DNA of 64,000 nt from Methylocella tundrae (GCF_038024855.1 NZ_CP139089.1:3072501-3136500); one strand, 5' to 3'. Shown: positions 16,799-25,913, counted from the stretch's first letter. Numbers and translations: made by a program. Notes: generated from the sequence alone by a model not told the origin.

Positions 16799-18616
16799 AT
16801 GAGCGATTCTATTACCTCGTCGAGCCGTCCGTTTCTTGGCGTGCAGCGCTCTGCGCTTGGGCTCGCCTGGCGAGATCGGCTTGACGCCAACGGACAGGCG
16901 CGAGCCCTCGCCATCGCCCAGCTGCAGGGTCACGGCGACATTCTTTCCCGCATTCTCGCCGGCCGCGGAGTTGGCCCCGAGACCTCGGAAGATTATCTTG
17001 ATCCGAGTTTGCGGCGACTCTTGCCCGATCCGCACTGCCTGAAGGACATGGATGCTGCGGCGGACAGAATCGCACATGCGGTCGAGCGCGGCGACAAAAT
17101 AGCGATATTCGGCGATTATGACGTCGACGGCGCGGCGTCCTCCGCCTTGCTGGCTGATTATTTTGAGGCTTGCGGCATATCGTCCGTCGTCTATATCCCC
17201 GATCGCATTTTTGAAGGATATGGTCCGAATATCGCCGCCATACAAACATTGGCCGCAGCCGGCGCCAAGCTTCTGATTACTGTCGATTGTGGCACAATGA
17301 GCTACGCGCCGCTTGTCGAAGCGCGGCGCCTTGGCCTTGATCCGATTGTCATCGACCATCATCAGGCGCCGGAGACGTTGCCGGACGCGCTCGTCGTCAA
17401 TCCGAACCGGCAGGATGATCTCTCACAGTTGGGTCAGCTGTGCGCGGCCGGCGTCGTATTTATGACTCTGATAGCTCTCAATCGACTCTTGCGGGCTCGG
17501 GGGTTCTTTTCTTTTCGCCCGGAACCGGATCTTCTTGCGGGACTAGATCTGGTTTCGCTGGCGACCATCGCCGATGTCGCCCCGTTGAGCGGCCTCAACC
17601 GCGCCTTCGTCACTAAAGGATTGGCGGTCATGCGGCGGCGAGCGCGACCGGGCCTTGCGGCGCTCTTTGACGTGGCCAAGATCGATGGACCGCCAAGGCC
17701 CTATCATCTTGGCTTTCTGATTGGTCCTCGCATCAACGCCGGTGGCCGGATCGGCGATGCAGCGCTCGGCGCACGGCTCCTCAGCATCGCCGATCCGGCC
17801 GACGCCCGACGCATCGCGGGAGAGCTCGATCGCCTCAACCGCGAGCGGCAGGTGCTCGAAGGCGGGACGCTGGAGGAGGCCGAGGCGCAAGCGCTCGCCA
17901 GACTTGGCGCCGATGACGTTGGCGCGGCGATCCTCGTCGCTTCGGACGATTGGCATCCTGGCGTCGTCGGACTTGTCGCCTCAAGGCTGAAAGACAAATT
18001 CCGCCGGCCAGCCTTTGCGATTGCTTTTTCCCCAAATGGCGGATCAGGGACCGGATCGGGGCGTTCGATTCCCGGTGTTGATCTTGGCTTCGTCGTCCGC
18101 GAGGCGGTCGAGGCCGAGATTCTGGTGAAGGGCGGCGGCCACGCCATGGCCGCCGGAATTACGATCCGACCGGAGCGGGTCGAGGATTTTCGCGCCTTTC
18201 TGGAAATCGCCCTGGCTAAAAAGGTGGCCGAAGGCCGCGCGGAGCAGGCTCTCCTGATCGACGCGGCTCTGACCGCGGCTGGCGCGACGCCGACCCTGGT
18301 CAAGGCTTTGGAGCGCGCCGGCCCGTATGGATCCGGCAATGCCGAACCCGTTTTCGCTTTGCCGGCCCATCGACTTCTCGATGTCTCTGAGGTGGGCAAC
18401 GGACACATTCGGCTGCGCGCCCAAGCGGGCGATGGGGCGAAGATCGACGGGATCGCGTTCCGCGCAAGCGGACAGCCATTGGAGCATGCGCTTCGCGCAG
18501 CCCGCGGCGCGATGGTTCATTTGGCGGGGACTTTGGCCTTGGATCAGTGGGGTGGCGCGGAGCGCGTTCAGCTGCGCTTGCTGGATATCGCTCGCGTTGA
18601 CCAACGTATGGCGTGA
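16799..18616 (+). CDS. recJ: Single-stranded-DNA-specific exonuclease RecJ
   Basis: A 605-residue 5'-3' exonuclease acting on single-stranded DNA in recombination and mismatch repair. DHH-superfamily motifs are in order: FGDYDVDGAASSALL with Asp106, Asp108 and Asp110; TVDCGT near 162-167; IDHHQAPE near 185-192; a DLVSLATIADVAPL segment near 249-262. The DHHA1 motif GGGHAMAAGI lies near 447-456. The C-terminal 120 residues fit the OB fold. Length is normal. It is 67 bp after the phosphatase gene and in the same direction. Gene order here departs from infA-maf, which is more usual in this neighbourhood. Confidence 0.95.
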   Translation: MSDSITSSSRPFLGVQRSALGLAWRDRLDANGQARALAIAQLQGHGDILSRILAGRGVGPETSEDYLDPSLRRLLPDPHCLKDMDAAADRIAHAVERGDKIAIFGDYDVDGAASSALLADYFEACGISSVVYIPDRIFEGYGPNIAAIQTLAAAGAKLLITVDCGTMSYAPLVEARRLGLDPIVIDHHQAPETLPDALVVNPNRQDDLSQLGQLCAAGVVFMTLIALNRLLRARGFFSFRPEPDLLAGLDLVSLATIADVAPLSGLNRAFVTKGLAVMRRRARPGLAALFDVAKIDGPPRPYHLGFLIGPRINAGGRIGDAALGARLLSIADPADARRIAGELDRLNRERQVLEGGTLEEAEAQALARLGADDVGAAILVASDDWHPGVVGLVASRLKDKFRRPAFAIAFSPNGGSGTGSGRSIPGVDLGFVVREAVEAEILVKGGGHAMAAGITIRPERVEDFRAFLEIALAKKVAEGRAEQALLIDAALTAAGATPTLVKALERAGPYGSGNAEPVFALPAHRLLDVSEVGNGHIRLRAQAGDGAKIDGIAFRASGQPLEHALRAARGAMVHLAGTLALDQWGGAERVQLRLLDIARVDQRMA

Positions 18617-18708
18617 ATCGCTTTCTTGAACTTGCCAGGCCGCCAATCGCCCTTTATATCTCCCACGGCTGGGTGACGAACATGCGAAACATGAGCGTTT
18701 CAGCCCGC

Positions 18709-18784
18709 GCGCCCATCGTCTAGCGGTCTAGGACGTCGCCCTTTCACGGCGAAAACAGGGGTTCGATTCCCCTTGGGCGCGCCA
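18709..18784 (+). tRNA. tRNA-Glu (anticodon TTC)
   Basis: A complete cloverleaf of 76 bases with encoded CCA. Acceptor arms are GCGCCCA (18709-18715) and TGGGCGC (18774-18780), with discriminator G and CCA at 18782-18784. The anticodon stem TCGCC/GGCGA encloses CTTTCAC, with TTC at 18743-18745. The T loop is GTTCGATTC. The 298 bases downstream, to the AraC-type gene, hold nothing recognisable, and the genes after it look acquired. No second copy of the tRNA 3' end was seen in the window. Confidence 0.97.
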
Positions 18785-19082
18785 GTGAAATCAACAACTT
18801 AAATCGATTTCGGATACCGTCTCACACAAGCATCTGCGGTCGTGGCGAACGGGTAGTTCGTTGCTGGGCGGCAGGCGGCCGCGTTGCGCCACGGGCCGCT
18901 GACCTTTGAGTTGCTCCAGGTCGTAGTTCCCAGCGGACACAGAGACGGTCGAAATAGGAGCTATTTGCGACCGCTCTTCCGAGCTTTAATCCGGTGCTGG
19001 CGGTGCGACAGTCTTAAGGTCAGCCATGAATGCCTCTCTCGATCGAAACGGCGACCGGTACGCGACGCGCTGCACGTCTCGA

Positions 19083-19967
19083 CTAGAGGCCGGCTTTGTA
19101 CTGCTTGGGAGTGACGCCCGTGAACTGGCGGAAGACCTTCGCGAAGTGACTTTGACTCGAAAAGCCGATTTCCGCGGCCACCTGACTTCCGGACAGGGTC
19201 GTGCTTGTAAACAGGTCCTTCGCTCCCGCAACACGTTCCCGCATTACAAATTGATAGGGCGTCATCCCGAACGAAGCCTTGAAAATACGAGCAAAGTGAG
19301 AGGCACTCATCTGCATCAGTCTGGCCAGCTCCGTTACGGAGATGTCGCTGACCAGCCGCTCTCGGATGTAGCCGACGAGGGTCCGCATCTCAGCCGGCGA
19401 CAGGCTTTTCTCGCAACCGGTCAGAAGCTGAGGGGTGGCGTATCTACCCGCGAGATACGTCAGGAATGCGACGGAGATCGATTCTCCAAATAGCCTGCCA
19501 GAGGTGCATCCATCTTTGACTTCCGCAGACATTGCAGACAATAGCGTGGCAAGCCTGAAATCTCCTGTCACCTGCACAGGACTCAACGACTTATCAATTG
19601 CAAGAACTTGAGCGGGTGCGAGGTCCTCCAACCTAGAGCCATCCAGCTGCAGCACCATCATCCGAAATGAGCCACCTGGCAGGACAGATTGGATCTCCAC
19701 GTTGCGGCGTGTAATGGACACGGTTCCGGGCTCGAGTGGGTCAACGCTCCAAATGCCTCGGTGCTTCCAACGCAAAAAACCCTGACCACCCGTGACATAC
19801 AATAGCGTGGTCTTTGACCAGGAATGGCTCGGCATCGGCCCGCCCGGCGCATTCGCCTCTTCGAAGCTAAAACCGGCCCAGGGGTGATCGGCACTCATCA
19901 AATCCGCCGTGCGGAACAACGGCACGCGCCGTCCTTGTGCGATAAATTCAATTCGCGTCGCACTCAT
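19083..19967 (-). CDS. AraC-family transcriptional regulator
   Basis: A 294-residue regulator. The N-terminal half (about 1-180) is a cupin-like sensor domain without an obvious ligand motif. The C-terminal 100 residues are the AraC DNA-binding domain with two helix-turn-helix units: ISVTELARLMQMSASHFARI near 208-227, and SGSQVAAEIGFSSQSHFAKV near 259-278, followed by FRQFTGVTPKQYKAGL. It is divergent from the exported hydrolase gene. A direct repeat of the type AraC proteins bind lies between them, so it probably controls that gene. The inducer is unknown. Confidence 0.9.
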   Translation of the reverse strand: MSATRIEFIAQGRRVPLFRTADLMSADHPWAGFSFEEANAPGGPMPSHSWSKTTLLYVTGGQGFLRWKHRGIWSVDPLEPGTVSITRRNVEIQSVLPGGSFRMMVLQLDGSRLEDLAPAQVLAIDKSLSPVQVTGDFRLATLLSAMSAEVKDGCTSGRLFGESISVAFLTYLAGRYATPQLLTGCEKSLSPAEMRTLVGYIRERLVSDISVTELARLMQMSASHFARIFKASFGMTPYQFVMRERVAGAKDLFTSTTLSGSQVAAEIGFSSQSHFAKVFRQFTGVTPKQYKAGL

Positions 19968-20089
19968 TGACAGGTCCAGTTCTCAGCGAGGGCCGATAAT
20001 GGTTCACGCTTTTGTGATTAACGACTCACTGTCAATTTCGTTCCTTTAGCTAGAGCTCACGACGTTGTGAACTTTAATTATGTGACGTG

Positions 20090-20118
20090 CAGGATCATGC
20101 TCAAATGCACAGGATCAT
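20090..20118. promoter_or_regulatory. Direct repeat, likely AraC-type operator
   Basis: CAGGATCAT is repeated at 20090-20098 and 20110-20118, exactly 20 bp apart, close to two turns of the helix and in the same orientation. AraC-family proteins bind such tandem half-sites. It is 106 bp upstream of the hydrolase start and 123 bp from the divergent regulator start. No confident -10/-35 pair was assigned. Confidence 0.6.
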
Positions 20119-20223
20119 TGTCGTTTCCTCCCGCGTCCACCTCTAGGGTTCTTTTTGACGAGCGCACTTTAGTTTTCGACGAAGATCGAAAACGCTGGTC
20201 GTTAAAAAGCAAACGGAGGAATT

Positions 20224-21402
20224 ATGAACAATGAAAACAATCGACTGGCGAAATCCAGTCCTCGGGCTTTGAGAAATTATTGTCCGTTAGCTGCGCTCTT
20301 GCTCATCGCAGCGACAAGCGGCGGCGCCTTGGCCTGGGAGGCTCGCAAGCCCATCGTGCTCGACAGCTCCGGCGGATTCGAAGTCGGCGGTAAGGTCATC
20401 CCCATCGACCCCGCGACCCCCAATCGGACGCTGTCGTGCGATCACGGGTACGTTGAGTATTTCTTGCCGGCTAACCCGCGCAAGACGAGCCTCGTCATGT
20501 GGCACAGCTCCAGCACGCAGGTGTGGCAGAACCGCTGGGACGGTGGCGAAGGCTACAAGGACATGTTCCTGCGCCGCGATTACCCCGTCTACTTGTGGGA
20601 TGGGCCAAGGGTCGGGCGCGCGAACTGGAGCTGCGAGCCGATCAACTACGTGCCTTCATCCCGGGATCAGGGCAATTTCGCGGCGTGGAATTTCGGCCCC
20701 GTGACTCCCGCCGGATTATTGCCGACGGCAGCAGAATGGTGGCCCGACGTGCAGTTTCCGACCACCAATGCCTATGCTTGGGCCCAGGCGACTAGCGCTC
20801 GCTATGACGAGTTCGATATGGCGAAGAATATCGAGATTGAGACGGATGCAGCAGCCATAGCGGCTGACTCCGGCAGACTGGGTAAGAGCATCGTTTACCT
20901 CACCAATTCCGCGGGTGGACTTCGCGCTATGCGGACGACGACCAAGAGCCAGAACGACAACATCAAGGGCATCGTCACTTACGAAAGCATCGGATACGTG
21001 TTCCCCATCGGTGACCCCGAGAGCCCCAAGCTCTGCACAGACCCGGGGCCGGCCTGCGCCTTCGGACCCATCGGCGTTCCGCTCGCGGACTTCAAGAAAC
21101 TGGCGAAGCTCAAATCGATCCAGTTCGTGTGGGGTGACCACCGGCCTGAAACCGGCACCTTCGTTAGCACCTTCGTTGCGCAGTCCCGCCTGTGCGCCAA
21201 GCTCATCAACAAGTATGGCGGCCACGCGGAAGTCCTCAAGCTCGGGGACGATGCGGGGCTCAAAGGAAGCACGCACATCGCGTTTGCCGACATGGACAAC
21301 GACAAGGTTGCATCTCTCCTGGACAAGTTCCTGAAGAAGGCCAACTTGGACGGGTATGTGAACAACGACCACGACCACAACTACTGGCCGTCTCATTATT
21401 GA
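20224..21402 (+). CDS. Exported alpha/beta hydrolase (esterase-like)
   Basis: A 392-residue exported enzyme. The signal peptide is hydrophobic at about 21-36 (PLAALLLIAATSGGALA). The fold is alpha/beta hydrolase: an oxyanion-type segment VMWHSSSTQVWQNRW near 91-105, nucleophile Ser229 in YLTNSAGG, and a candidate catalytic His351 in KGSTHIAFADMDND. Two or more Cys pairs fit the periplasm. The C-terminus is His/Asp-rich (NNDHDHNYWPSHY). The substrate is unknown; secreted members act on esters. A strong GGAGG precedes the ATG. It is divergent from an AraC regulator that probably governs it. Confidence 0.75.
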   Translation: MNNENNRLAKSSPRALRNYCPLAALLLIAATSGGALAWEARKPIVLDSSGGFEVGGKVIPIDPATPNRTLSCDHGYVEYFLPANPRKTSLVMWHSSSTQVWQNRWDGGEGYKDMFLRRDYPVYLWDGPRVGRANWSCEPINYVPSSRDQGNFAAWNFGPVTPAGLLPTAAEWWPDVQFPTTNAYAWAQATSARYDEFDMAKNIEIETDAAAIAADSGRLGKSIVYLTNSAGGLRAMRTTTKSQNDNIKGIVTYESIGYVFPIGDPESPKLCTDPGPACAFGPIGVPLADFKKLAKLKSIQFVWGDHRPETGTFVSTFVAQSRLCAKLINKYGGHAEVLKLGDDAGLKGSTHIAFADMDNDKVASLLDKFLKKANLDGYVNNDHDHNYWPSHY

Positions 21403-21413
21403 TCATGCGGAAA

Positions 21414-21443
21414 AGCCCTGCCCGCCTCGCGCGGCGCAGGGCT
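21414..21443 (+). terminator. Hairpin after the hydrolase gene
   Basis: AGCCCTGC (21414-21421) and GCAGGGCT (21436-21443) form an 8-bp stem with a 14-base GC-rich loop, 11 bp past the stop codon. Only a weak T tract follows (GTTACTT), so termination may be inefficient. Confidence 0.6.
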
Positions 21444-21657
21444 GTTACTTGCACGCATATGTAAAGTAATGGTCACAGTCGGCGCAGGGAGCACTGTTAT
21501 ACCGGTGCGTTCTTCTTCCGCTGCAGCGTTGGGGCGGAACGTTCGGTCTACTCCGTCAGATCTATATTTAACCAAGCAAAACAAGTTAGCACTACTTTGG
21601 CAAATTTTTAGCTGCAGGCGAGTTTTTGGGATTCCCGAGGGAGGGTTTGCGTGATTC

Positions 21658-22179
21658 ATGAGAGGTCGGCCTATGGAGGGCCGATCAATGGACGTGGACT
21701 GGCAAGCCGATCTCGATCGCTGGCTTGCGCCGTTTGTCGCGGCGCTACAGCATAAGACTCGGGCGCGGATGTGCCCTCTCTATGTCGCGGGTTTGATTGG
21801 TCCAGGGGACCGCAAGAGCGTTCAGTCGATGGCGGCGCGCGCCAGCGAGGTCGGCTACGATCAGCTTCATCATTTCGTCGCAGCCGGAGTTTGGGACAGC
21901 GCTCCACTCGAGGCTGCTCTGCTGAAGGAAGCAGATGGCCTGGTTGGCGATGAGGCGGGTTTTCTTGTCATCGATGACACGGCGTTACCCAAGAAGGGAC
22001 GTCACTCGGTTGGCGTCGCGCCACAATATGCCTCGTCGCTCGGAAAGACTGCCAACTGTCAGTCGCTGGTCTCGGTAACGTTGGCGTCGCGCGAGGTGCC
22101 GGTGATGGTCAATTTTCAGTCCGATTTTGGAGAAGCCGGGGTCAAGCCTACAACGTCGTGCCCGCGTGACGATAATTAA
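21658..22179 (+). pseudogene. Truncated IS701-type transposase
   Basis: Only the N-terminal part of an IS701-family DDE transposase remains. The likely native start is the ATG at 21688 (MDVDWQADLDRWLAPF). Family segments follow: LYVAGLIGPGDRKSVQSMAA, then VIDDTALPKKGRHSVGVAPQ, which carries the first catalytic Asp, then GKTANCQSLVSVTLASREVP. Homology stops after VPVMV near 22107 and the remaining codons are unrelated. Full-length members are over 400 residues, so more than half is missing and the element cannot move itself. No terminal inverted repeats were identified. It marks past insertion next to the AraC/hydrolase pair. Confidence 0.82.
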
Positions 22180-22707
22180 CGCGGCGGTTTGGGCCTTGCG
22201 AGATTGGCCCGAACCGGGGGCGCGCGCCATTGGGGGGCATGCGAGGACCGCGTTGTACGCTTGTCAGCCTTCATTGCCGTTCGTCCGCGCTTCAGAGTTC
22301 CGGCCACCGCGGCGAGCCGTTCCTTAATGATCGCGTGCTGCTGGCGTGCGCCGTCATCACGAAATGTGCGACGCGTACGGGGGGCGGTTCCAAAATGGAA
22401 AAATATTCGTCGGCGCAGTTCGCAAGAAAAAACGAGGTCAGATCCCTCGCGGCTCCGTAGAATGAAGAATCCGGCCGATCCCTCTCCAGGCCCCCTCGGG
22501 AAGGCGATTTCTCCTGGTATCGATAAAAGCTTCTCGCCAGAAAGATGTTGGCTTAAAGAAAACATGCCAAGTTGGAGGTCGAGGACAGCGATTCAAGGAA
22601 GCGCAATTGCCTTGCCTGTTTATTGGCGGATGCGTCCAAGGCGTATCCGCTTGAGGCTTTTCTTTTGGTCGCGACGCGAGATTCGCCGGCATTTGGAGAT
22701 GAGGATA
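22180..22707. other. Intergenic remnant after the IS fragment, nothing recognised
   Basis: No credible gene is seen in 528 bases. An open frame reads from 22189 into the next gene but its first 170 codons are Arg/Ser/Pro-rich with no family likeness. The stretch is probably the debris of insertion and deletion around the truncated transposase. Confidence 0.5.
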
Positions 22708-23157
22708 ATGCGCTTTCAAAAGACGGCGGCCACTCTTGCGGCCATCGCAACTCTTGCGCTCGCTTTAATGATGTCCGCTGGACAGGCCTCCGAGGCGACC
22801 AAAGGGACCGCGGCGTCCCACCGCCGCGCTCATGCGCAGCGCACCAGCCTCAGCTACGCCGCGGAAGAAAGGCGGCGGCGCCCCGCACACGGATCTTCCG
22901 GCTTTGTCGCCCTCTCGCAAGACGGGGAGAGCGGAGCGGGGTTCTATCCGCTGCCGCCACAATATCGCATCGGCGCCGCGCAAGAGCGGCAGCATCGCAA
23001 GATCCAGTATCGGAACGCGATAGGCACAGCGATGGCCAGCGAAGCAATTGCCTATGATTTTGATCAAGGCTACGGCTTTGTTAATACCAATAGCCATGGC
23101 ATTTTCGACCCCGTCGATGGTTATGGCACGCCCTTTTTCGCGGGCTATTACAATTGA
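22708..23157 (+). CDS. Small exported protein of unknown function
   Basis: A 149-residue product. The ATG at 22708 has GGAG at 22695-22698 and gives a standard signal peptide (MRFQKTAATLAAIATLALAL, cut near AGQAS). The mature N-terminal part is basic and Arg/His-rich (SHRRAHAQRTSLSYAAEERR). The C-terminal half is Gly/Tyr/Phe-rich (DQGYGFVNTNSHGIFDP, ending PFFAGYYN). No family is recognised. The open frame continues far upstream, but that part has no signal or homology and is rejected. Confidence 0.55.
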   Translation: MRFQKTAATLAAIATLALALMMSAGQASEATKGTAASHRRAHAQRTSLSYAAEERRRRPAHGSSGFVALSQDGESGAGFYPLPPQYRIGAAQERQHRKIQYRNAIGTAMASEAIAYDFDQGYGFVNTNSHGIFDPVDGYGTPFFAGYYN

Positions 23158-23389
23158 CGGGATTAGCTAAGCATGCGGAACGCGTTCCGACGTGTTGAAA
23201 TCTGGCCGTCGCGAAACAAAGAATTGCGACGAGAAGCGGCATTGTTGACGTTTCGCGACATTTGCGCCGCCGTCCGCGGCGACGACGATGACCGAAGGTT
23301 TTTCGATTCAATAGCAAGACTCGCAGTGCGGCGCGAGTGGTCAGCTGGCAAGTGACGCTTCACGATACGAATCGTGAAAGGATCCGTTC

Positions 23390-24475
23390 ATGAACCCGCG
23401 CCCCAAGCAACGACAGCAGCCCGACGCGCCAGCGACGCAAGATCCGCGCTGGACTTCAATCGTCGCCCGCGATCCTTCGGCGGAGTGCTCGTTTTTCTAT
23501 TCCGTTGAAACGACTGGCGTTTACTGCCGCCCATCCTGTCCGGCGCGGCGGCCCAACCCGAAGAATGTCCGGTTCCACGCCACGGCGGCGGCCGCGGAGG
23601 CCGCAGGCTTTCGTCCCTGCCAGCGCTGCCGCCCCGACGCCGCGCCGCTAGCGCAACGATACGCCGCGAAAGTGGCTGACGCCTGCCGCTTGATTGAAGC
23701 CGCCGAAGAACCTCCGCGGTTGGCCCGGCTGGCCAAGGCGGCAGGGTTAAGCGCCTCTCATTTTCATCATGTTTTCAAGGCGACGACGGGATTGACGCCG
23801 ACCGACTACGCGAGCGCGCAGCGGGCCCGCAAGCTCAGGGGCCAACTTGCCAGCTGCAAGACGGTGACCGAAGCTATTTTCGATGCGGGCTTCAACTCGA
23901 GCGGCCGCTTCTATGCAAAGGCCAATCAGATCTTGGGCATGACTCCCACCGCTTTTCAGGCCGGCGGCGCTGGCGCGGAAATCCGCTTCGCCATCGGTCA
24001 ATCCTCTCTTGGCGCGATTCTTGTCGCGGTAAGCGCCAAAGGGGTCTGCGCCATCTCGATGGGTGATGATCCGTCCGCGCTTCTGCGCGATCTTGAGGAT
24101 CGCTTCCCGCAGTCCAGGCTCATTGGCGCTGACGCGGCATTCGAGGCGCTGATCGCGAAGGTAGTCGGTTTTGTCGAGGCGCCAGCGCTTGGTCTTGAGC
24201 TGCCGCTCGATGTGCGCGGCACCGCCTTTCAGCGGCGCGTCTGGAAAGCCCTTCAGGAAATCTCAATGGGCTCAACAGAGAGTTATGCCGAGATCGCCGG
24301 GCGGATCGGAGCGCCAAAGGCAGTCCGCGCGGTAGCAGGCGCATGCGCCGCCAATCCGGTGGCCCTCGCGATCCCGTGTCACCGGGTGATCCGCAAGGAT
24401 GGCGCATTGTCAGGCTATCGCTGGGGCGTCGAGCGCAAACGGGCTTTGCTCGCGCGTGAAATGAAAGCGAAATGA
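23390..24475 (+). CDS. ada: Bifunctional DNA repair methyltransferase/activator Ada
   Basis: A 361-residue Ada protein of the adaptive response to alkylation. The N-terminal zinc domain has its four Cys at 46, 50, 77 and 80 (VYCRPSCPARRP and FRPCQRCRPDA); the first accepts methyl from DNA phosphotriesters. An AraC-type helix-turn-helix region follows (about 95-190, AKAAGLSASHFHHVFKATTG). The C-terminal O6-methylguanine methyltransferase domain has the acceptor Cys330 in IPCHRVIRKDGALSGY. All three domains are intact. It is preceded by 230 bases with no other gene. No alkB or alkA lies beside it, though a 3-methyladenine glycosylase lies 30 kb away. Confidence 0.95.
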   Translation: MNPRPKQRQQPDAPATQDPRWTSIVARDPSAECSFFYSVETTGVYCRPSCPARRPNPKNVRFHATAAAAEAAGFRPCQRCRPDAAPLAQRYAAKVADACRLIEAAEEPPRLARLAKAAGLSASHFHHVFKATTGLTPTDYASAQRARKLRGQLASCKTVTEAIFDAGFNSSGRFYAKANQILGMTPTAFQAGGAGAEIRFAIGQSSLGAILVAVSAKGVCAISMGDDPSALLRDLEDRFPQSRLIGADAAFEALIAKVVGFVEAPALGLELPLDVRGTAFQRRVWKALQEISMGSTESYAEIAGRIGAPKAVRAVAGACAANPVALAIPCHRVIRKDGALSGYRWGVERKRALLAREMKAK

Positions 24476-24506
24476 AAGCTGCTTAACCCAGCAGCTGCCT
24501 TGCGCC

Positions 24507-24995
24507 TCAGCGGACGCGCTCGACCTTGATCGCTGAAACCATACGGACGGCCCGCGCTGGACGCAGATCGCCTTCGACGACGAGCTGAAACGGGCCTTTC
24601 TCATCTTCCAGCGGCGCGCCGTCCATACTGTCAGCCAGAATCACGCGATCGCTTCTCGTCGCCGCATCCGTTCCGGCCAGGTCGAGCGCGATCCTGTAGC
24701 CGTCACGCGCCTCGACGATGACGATGTCGGCCATCTCCGGTCCATGGATGGCCTTGCCTCGAGGAACGCCGACTTTAGCCAGAACATCGCCGAGGAGGGC
24801 GCCTTCATAAGCGTGAGTGGCGCCATGCTGGTCGACGCTGATTTTTACGCGGGGGAGAGCGTCGAGCTCGGCGCGCGTTATCGACGCCTGCTCGCCGCCG
24901 AGCCCCGTGAGCGCAACGCCCGCGGCGCCATCTTCAGCGCTCGCGGGGCCGCTGACGATCAAAAAAAGGGCAGTCAGCGTGCAGAGCGGTCTCAT
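24507..24995 (-). CDS. Exported molybdopterin-oxidoreductase-like protein
   Basis: A 162-residue protein with a signal peptide (MRPLCTLTALFLIVSGPASA). The mature part resembles the SUF/YedY-type oxidoreductase molybdopterin-binding fold: ITRAELDALPRVKISV, YEGALLGDVLAKVGVP, ARDGYRIALDL, and GPFQLVVEGDLRPARAVRMV at the end. It lacks the Cys that holds molybdenum in true sulfite-oxidase enzymes, so it may only share the fold. The start at 24995 has GGAAG upstream; the in-frame ATG at 25058 would hide the signal peptide. It converges with ada. Confidence 0.7.
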   Translation of the reverse strand: MRPLCTLTALFLIVSGPASAEDGAAGVALTGLGGEQASITRAELDALPRVKISVDQHGATHAYEGALLGDVLAKVGVPRGKAIHGPEMADIVIVEARDGYRIALDLAGTDAATRSDRVILADSMDGAPLEDEKGPFQLVVEGDLRPARAVRMVSAIKVERVR

Positions 24996-25167
24996 GAGAT
25001 CTTCCAATCTTGGATCCAATCCCACCCTTCCATATCCTAATGAAATCATAAGCTCCATATCAAAGCCGCCCTTGACGACGCGCCTCTTGTCACACCCTGA
25101 CTCTCATGAGAGGCTTCAAGACTCACAAGTCACTGCGTGTAAGGTTAATCGCCTCCAGGAGCAGTCG

Positions 25168-25599
25168 ATGAAGCACCACGACCCCTATCAGCCGGCAACC
25201 GCGCTCGGCATCGAAGAATGGGAAAGAGAAGAGCTGATCGCACTCGCGTTGAAGCTTATGGACGGAACCGTTGCGCTCGACATGACGCGAGCGGCTGCAG
25301 ATTGCGGTTCGGTTGGCTGCATCGGCGGCCACATGGCTCTCGCGCACGGTATTTCCGTTCGCGGCGCTCGCCGTTACGTGCAAAATCAAGCCCAGTGCGA
25401 CAGCCCGCTGGCGGCGCTCTTTTTCCCAGATTTCACGGTCAACCATCGCCATCCCGGATGGCGGGCGGAGGCGTGCGGCGCCGCCCGCGCGATCGTCAAT
25501 TTTCTGACGACCGGCGCTCCTGATTGGGACGGCGTCATGCAAGCGAAAGAGCGCGCGCGATCGGCAGGCGCAACTGCCCTCTTGTCGGTTCCAGCCTAG
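25168..25599 (+). CDS. Hypothetical protein with a CGSVGC motif
   Basis: A 143-residue cytoplasmic protein. CAGGAG at 25156-25161 supports the ATG at 25168; the upstream continuation of the frame lies over the leader of the divergent gene and is not credible. The core is LDMTRAAADCGSVGCIGGHM (about 36-55), a C-G-x-x-x-C-I-x-G-H arrangement known from uncharacterised bacterial proteins. Other Cys and His residues (CDSPL, FTVNHRHPGWRAEACGAA) could bind metal. No function can be given. Its 3' end overlaps cutA on the other strand by 4 bp. Confidence 0.65.
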   Translation: MKHHDPYQPATALGIEEWEREELIALALKLMDGTVALDMTRAAADCGSVGCIGGHMALAHGISVRGARRYVQNQAQCDSPLAALFFPDFTVNHRHPGWRAEACGAARAIVNFLTTGAPDWDGVMQAKERARSAGATALLSVPA

Positions 25600-25913
25600 C
25601 TTTTCACGGGTTCAGGCACGTCGCGGTGGAGCCAGTCGAGAAACGCGGCATTCACCGAGTCGGGCGCGAATTCGGCAATGCAATTGACGTAACTGACGAC
25701 GCTTCCAATCGCCGCCTCGACCGCTGGCCGGTAACCGGCCCGCGTCTTTATGAGCAGAACAACTTCCGGCTCTTCCTTGATTTCCTCCTCCCAGCGGTAG
25801 GCGCAGGTAATTGGAAACCAGTTGCAGCAGACGGCCAGGCGCCGCTCCAAGACCGCCCGCGCGATCTCGCGAGCCTCTTCGACAGTGTTGAGCGTGACGT
25901 AAAAGATCTTCAT
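25596..25913 (-). CDS. cutA: CutA family divalent-cation tolerance protein
   Basis: A 105-residue CutA1 protein, which forms very stable trimers and was linked to copper tolerance in E. coli; its precise role is unclear. Family signatures are visible: NTVEEAREIARAVLERRLAV (about 9-28), CCNWFPITCAYRWEEEIKEE with the conserved C-x-N and Y-x-W-E-x-x-x-E segment, and VLLIKTRAGYRPAVEAAI. It lies 95 bp after the mcl stop codon in the same direction, with a long hairpin between, so it is probably a separate or weakly read-through unit. Confidence 0.92.
   Translation of the reverse strand: MKIFYVTLNTVEEAREIARAVLERRLAVCCNWFPITCAYRWEEEIKEEPEVVLLIKTRAGYRPAVEAAIGSVVSYVNCIAEFAPDSVNAAFLDWLHRDVPEPVKS

Noticed and set aside
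18709..18784. tRNA-Glu as the attachment site of the prophage
   Set aside because: Core genes hisD to recJ lie between the phage genes and the tRNA, and no copy of the tRNA end is seen at the prophage flank.
22189..22707. Long upstream extension of the exported protein at 22708
   Set aside because: The extension is Arg/Pro/Ser-rich with no homology, and it would bury a clear signal peptide and ribosome site.
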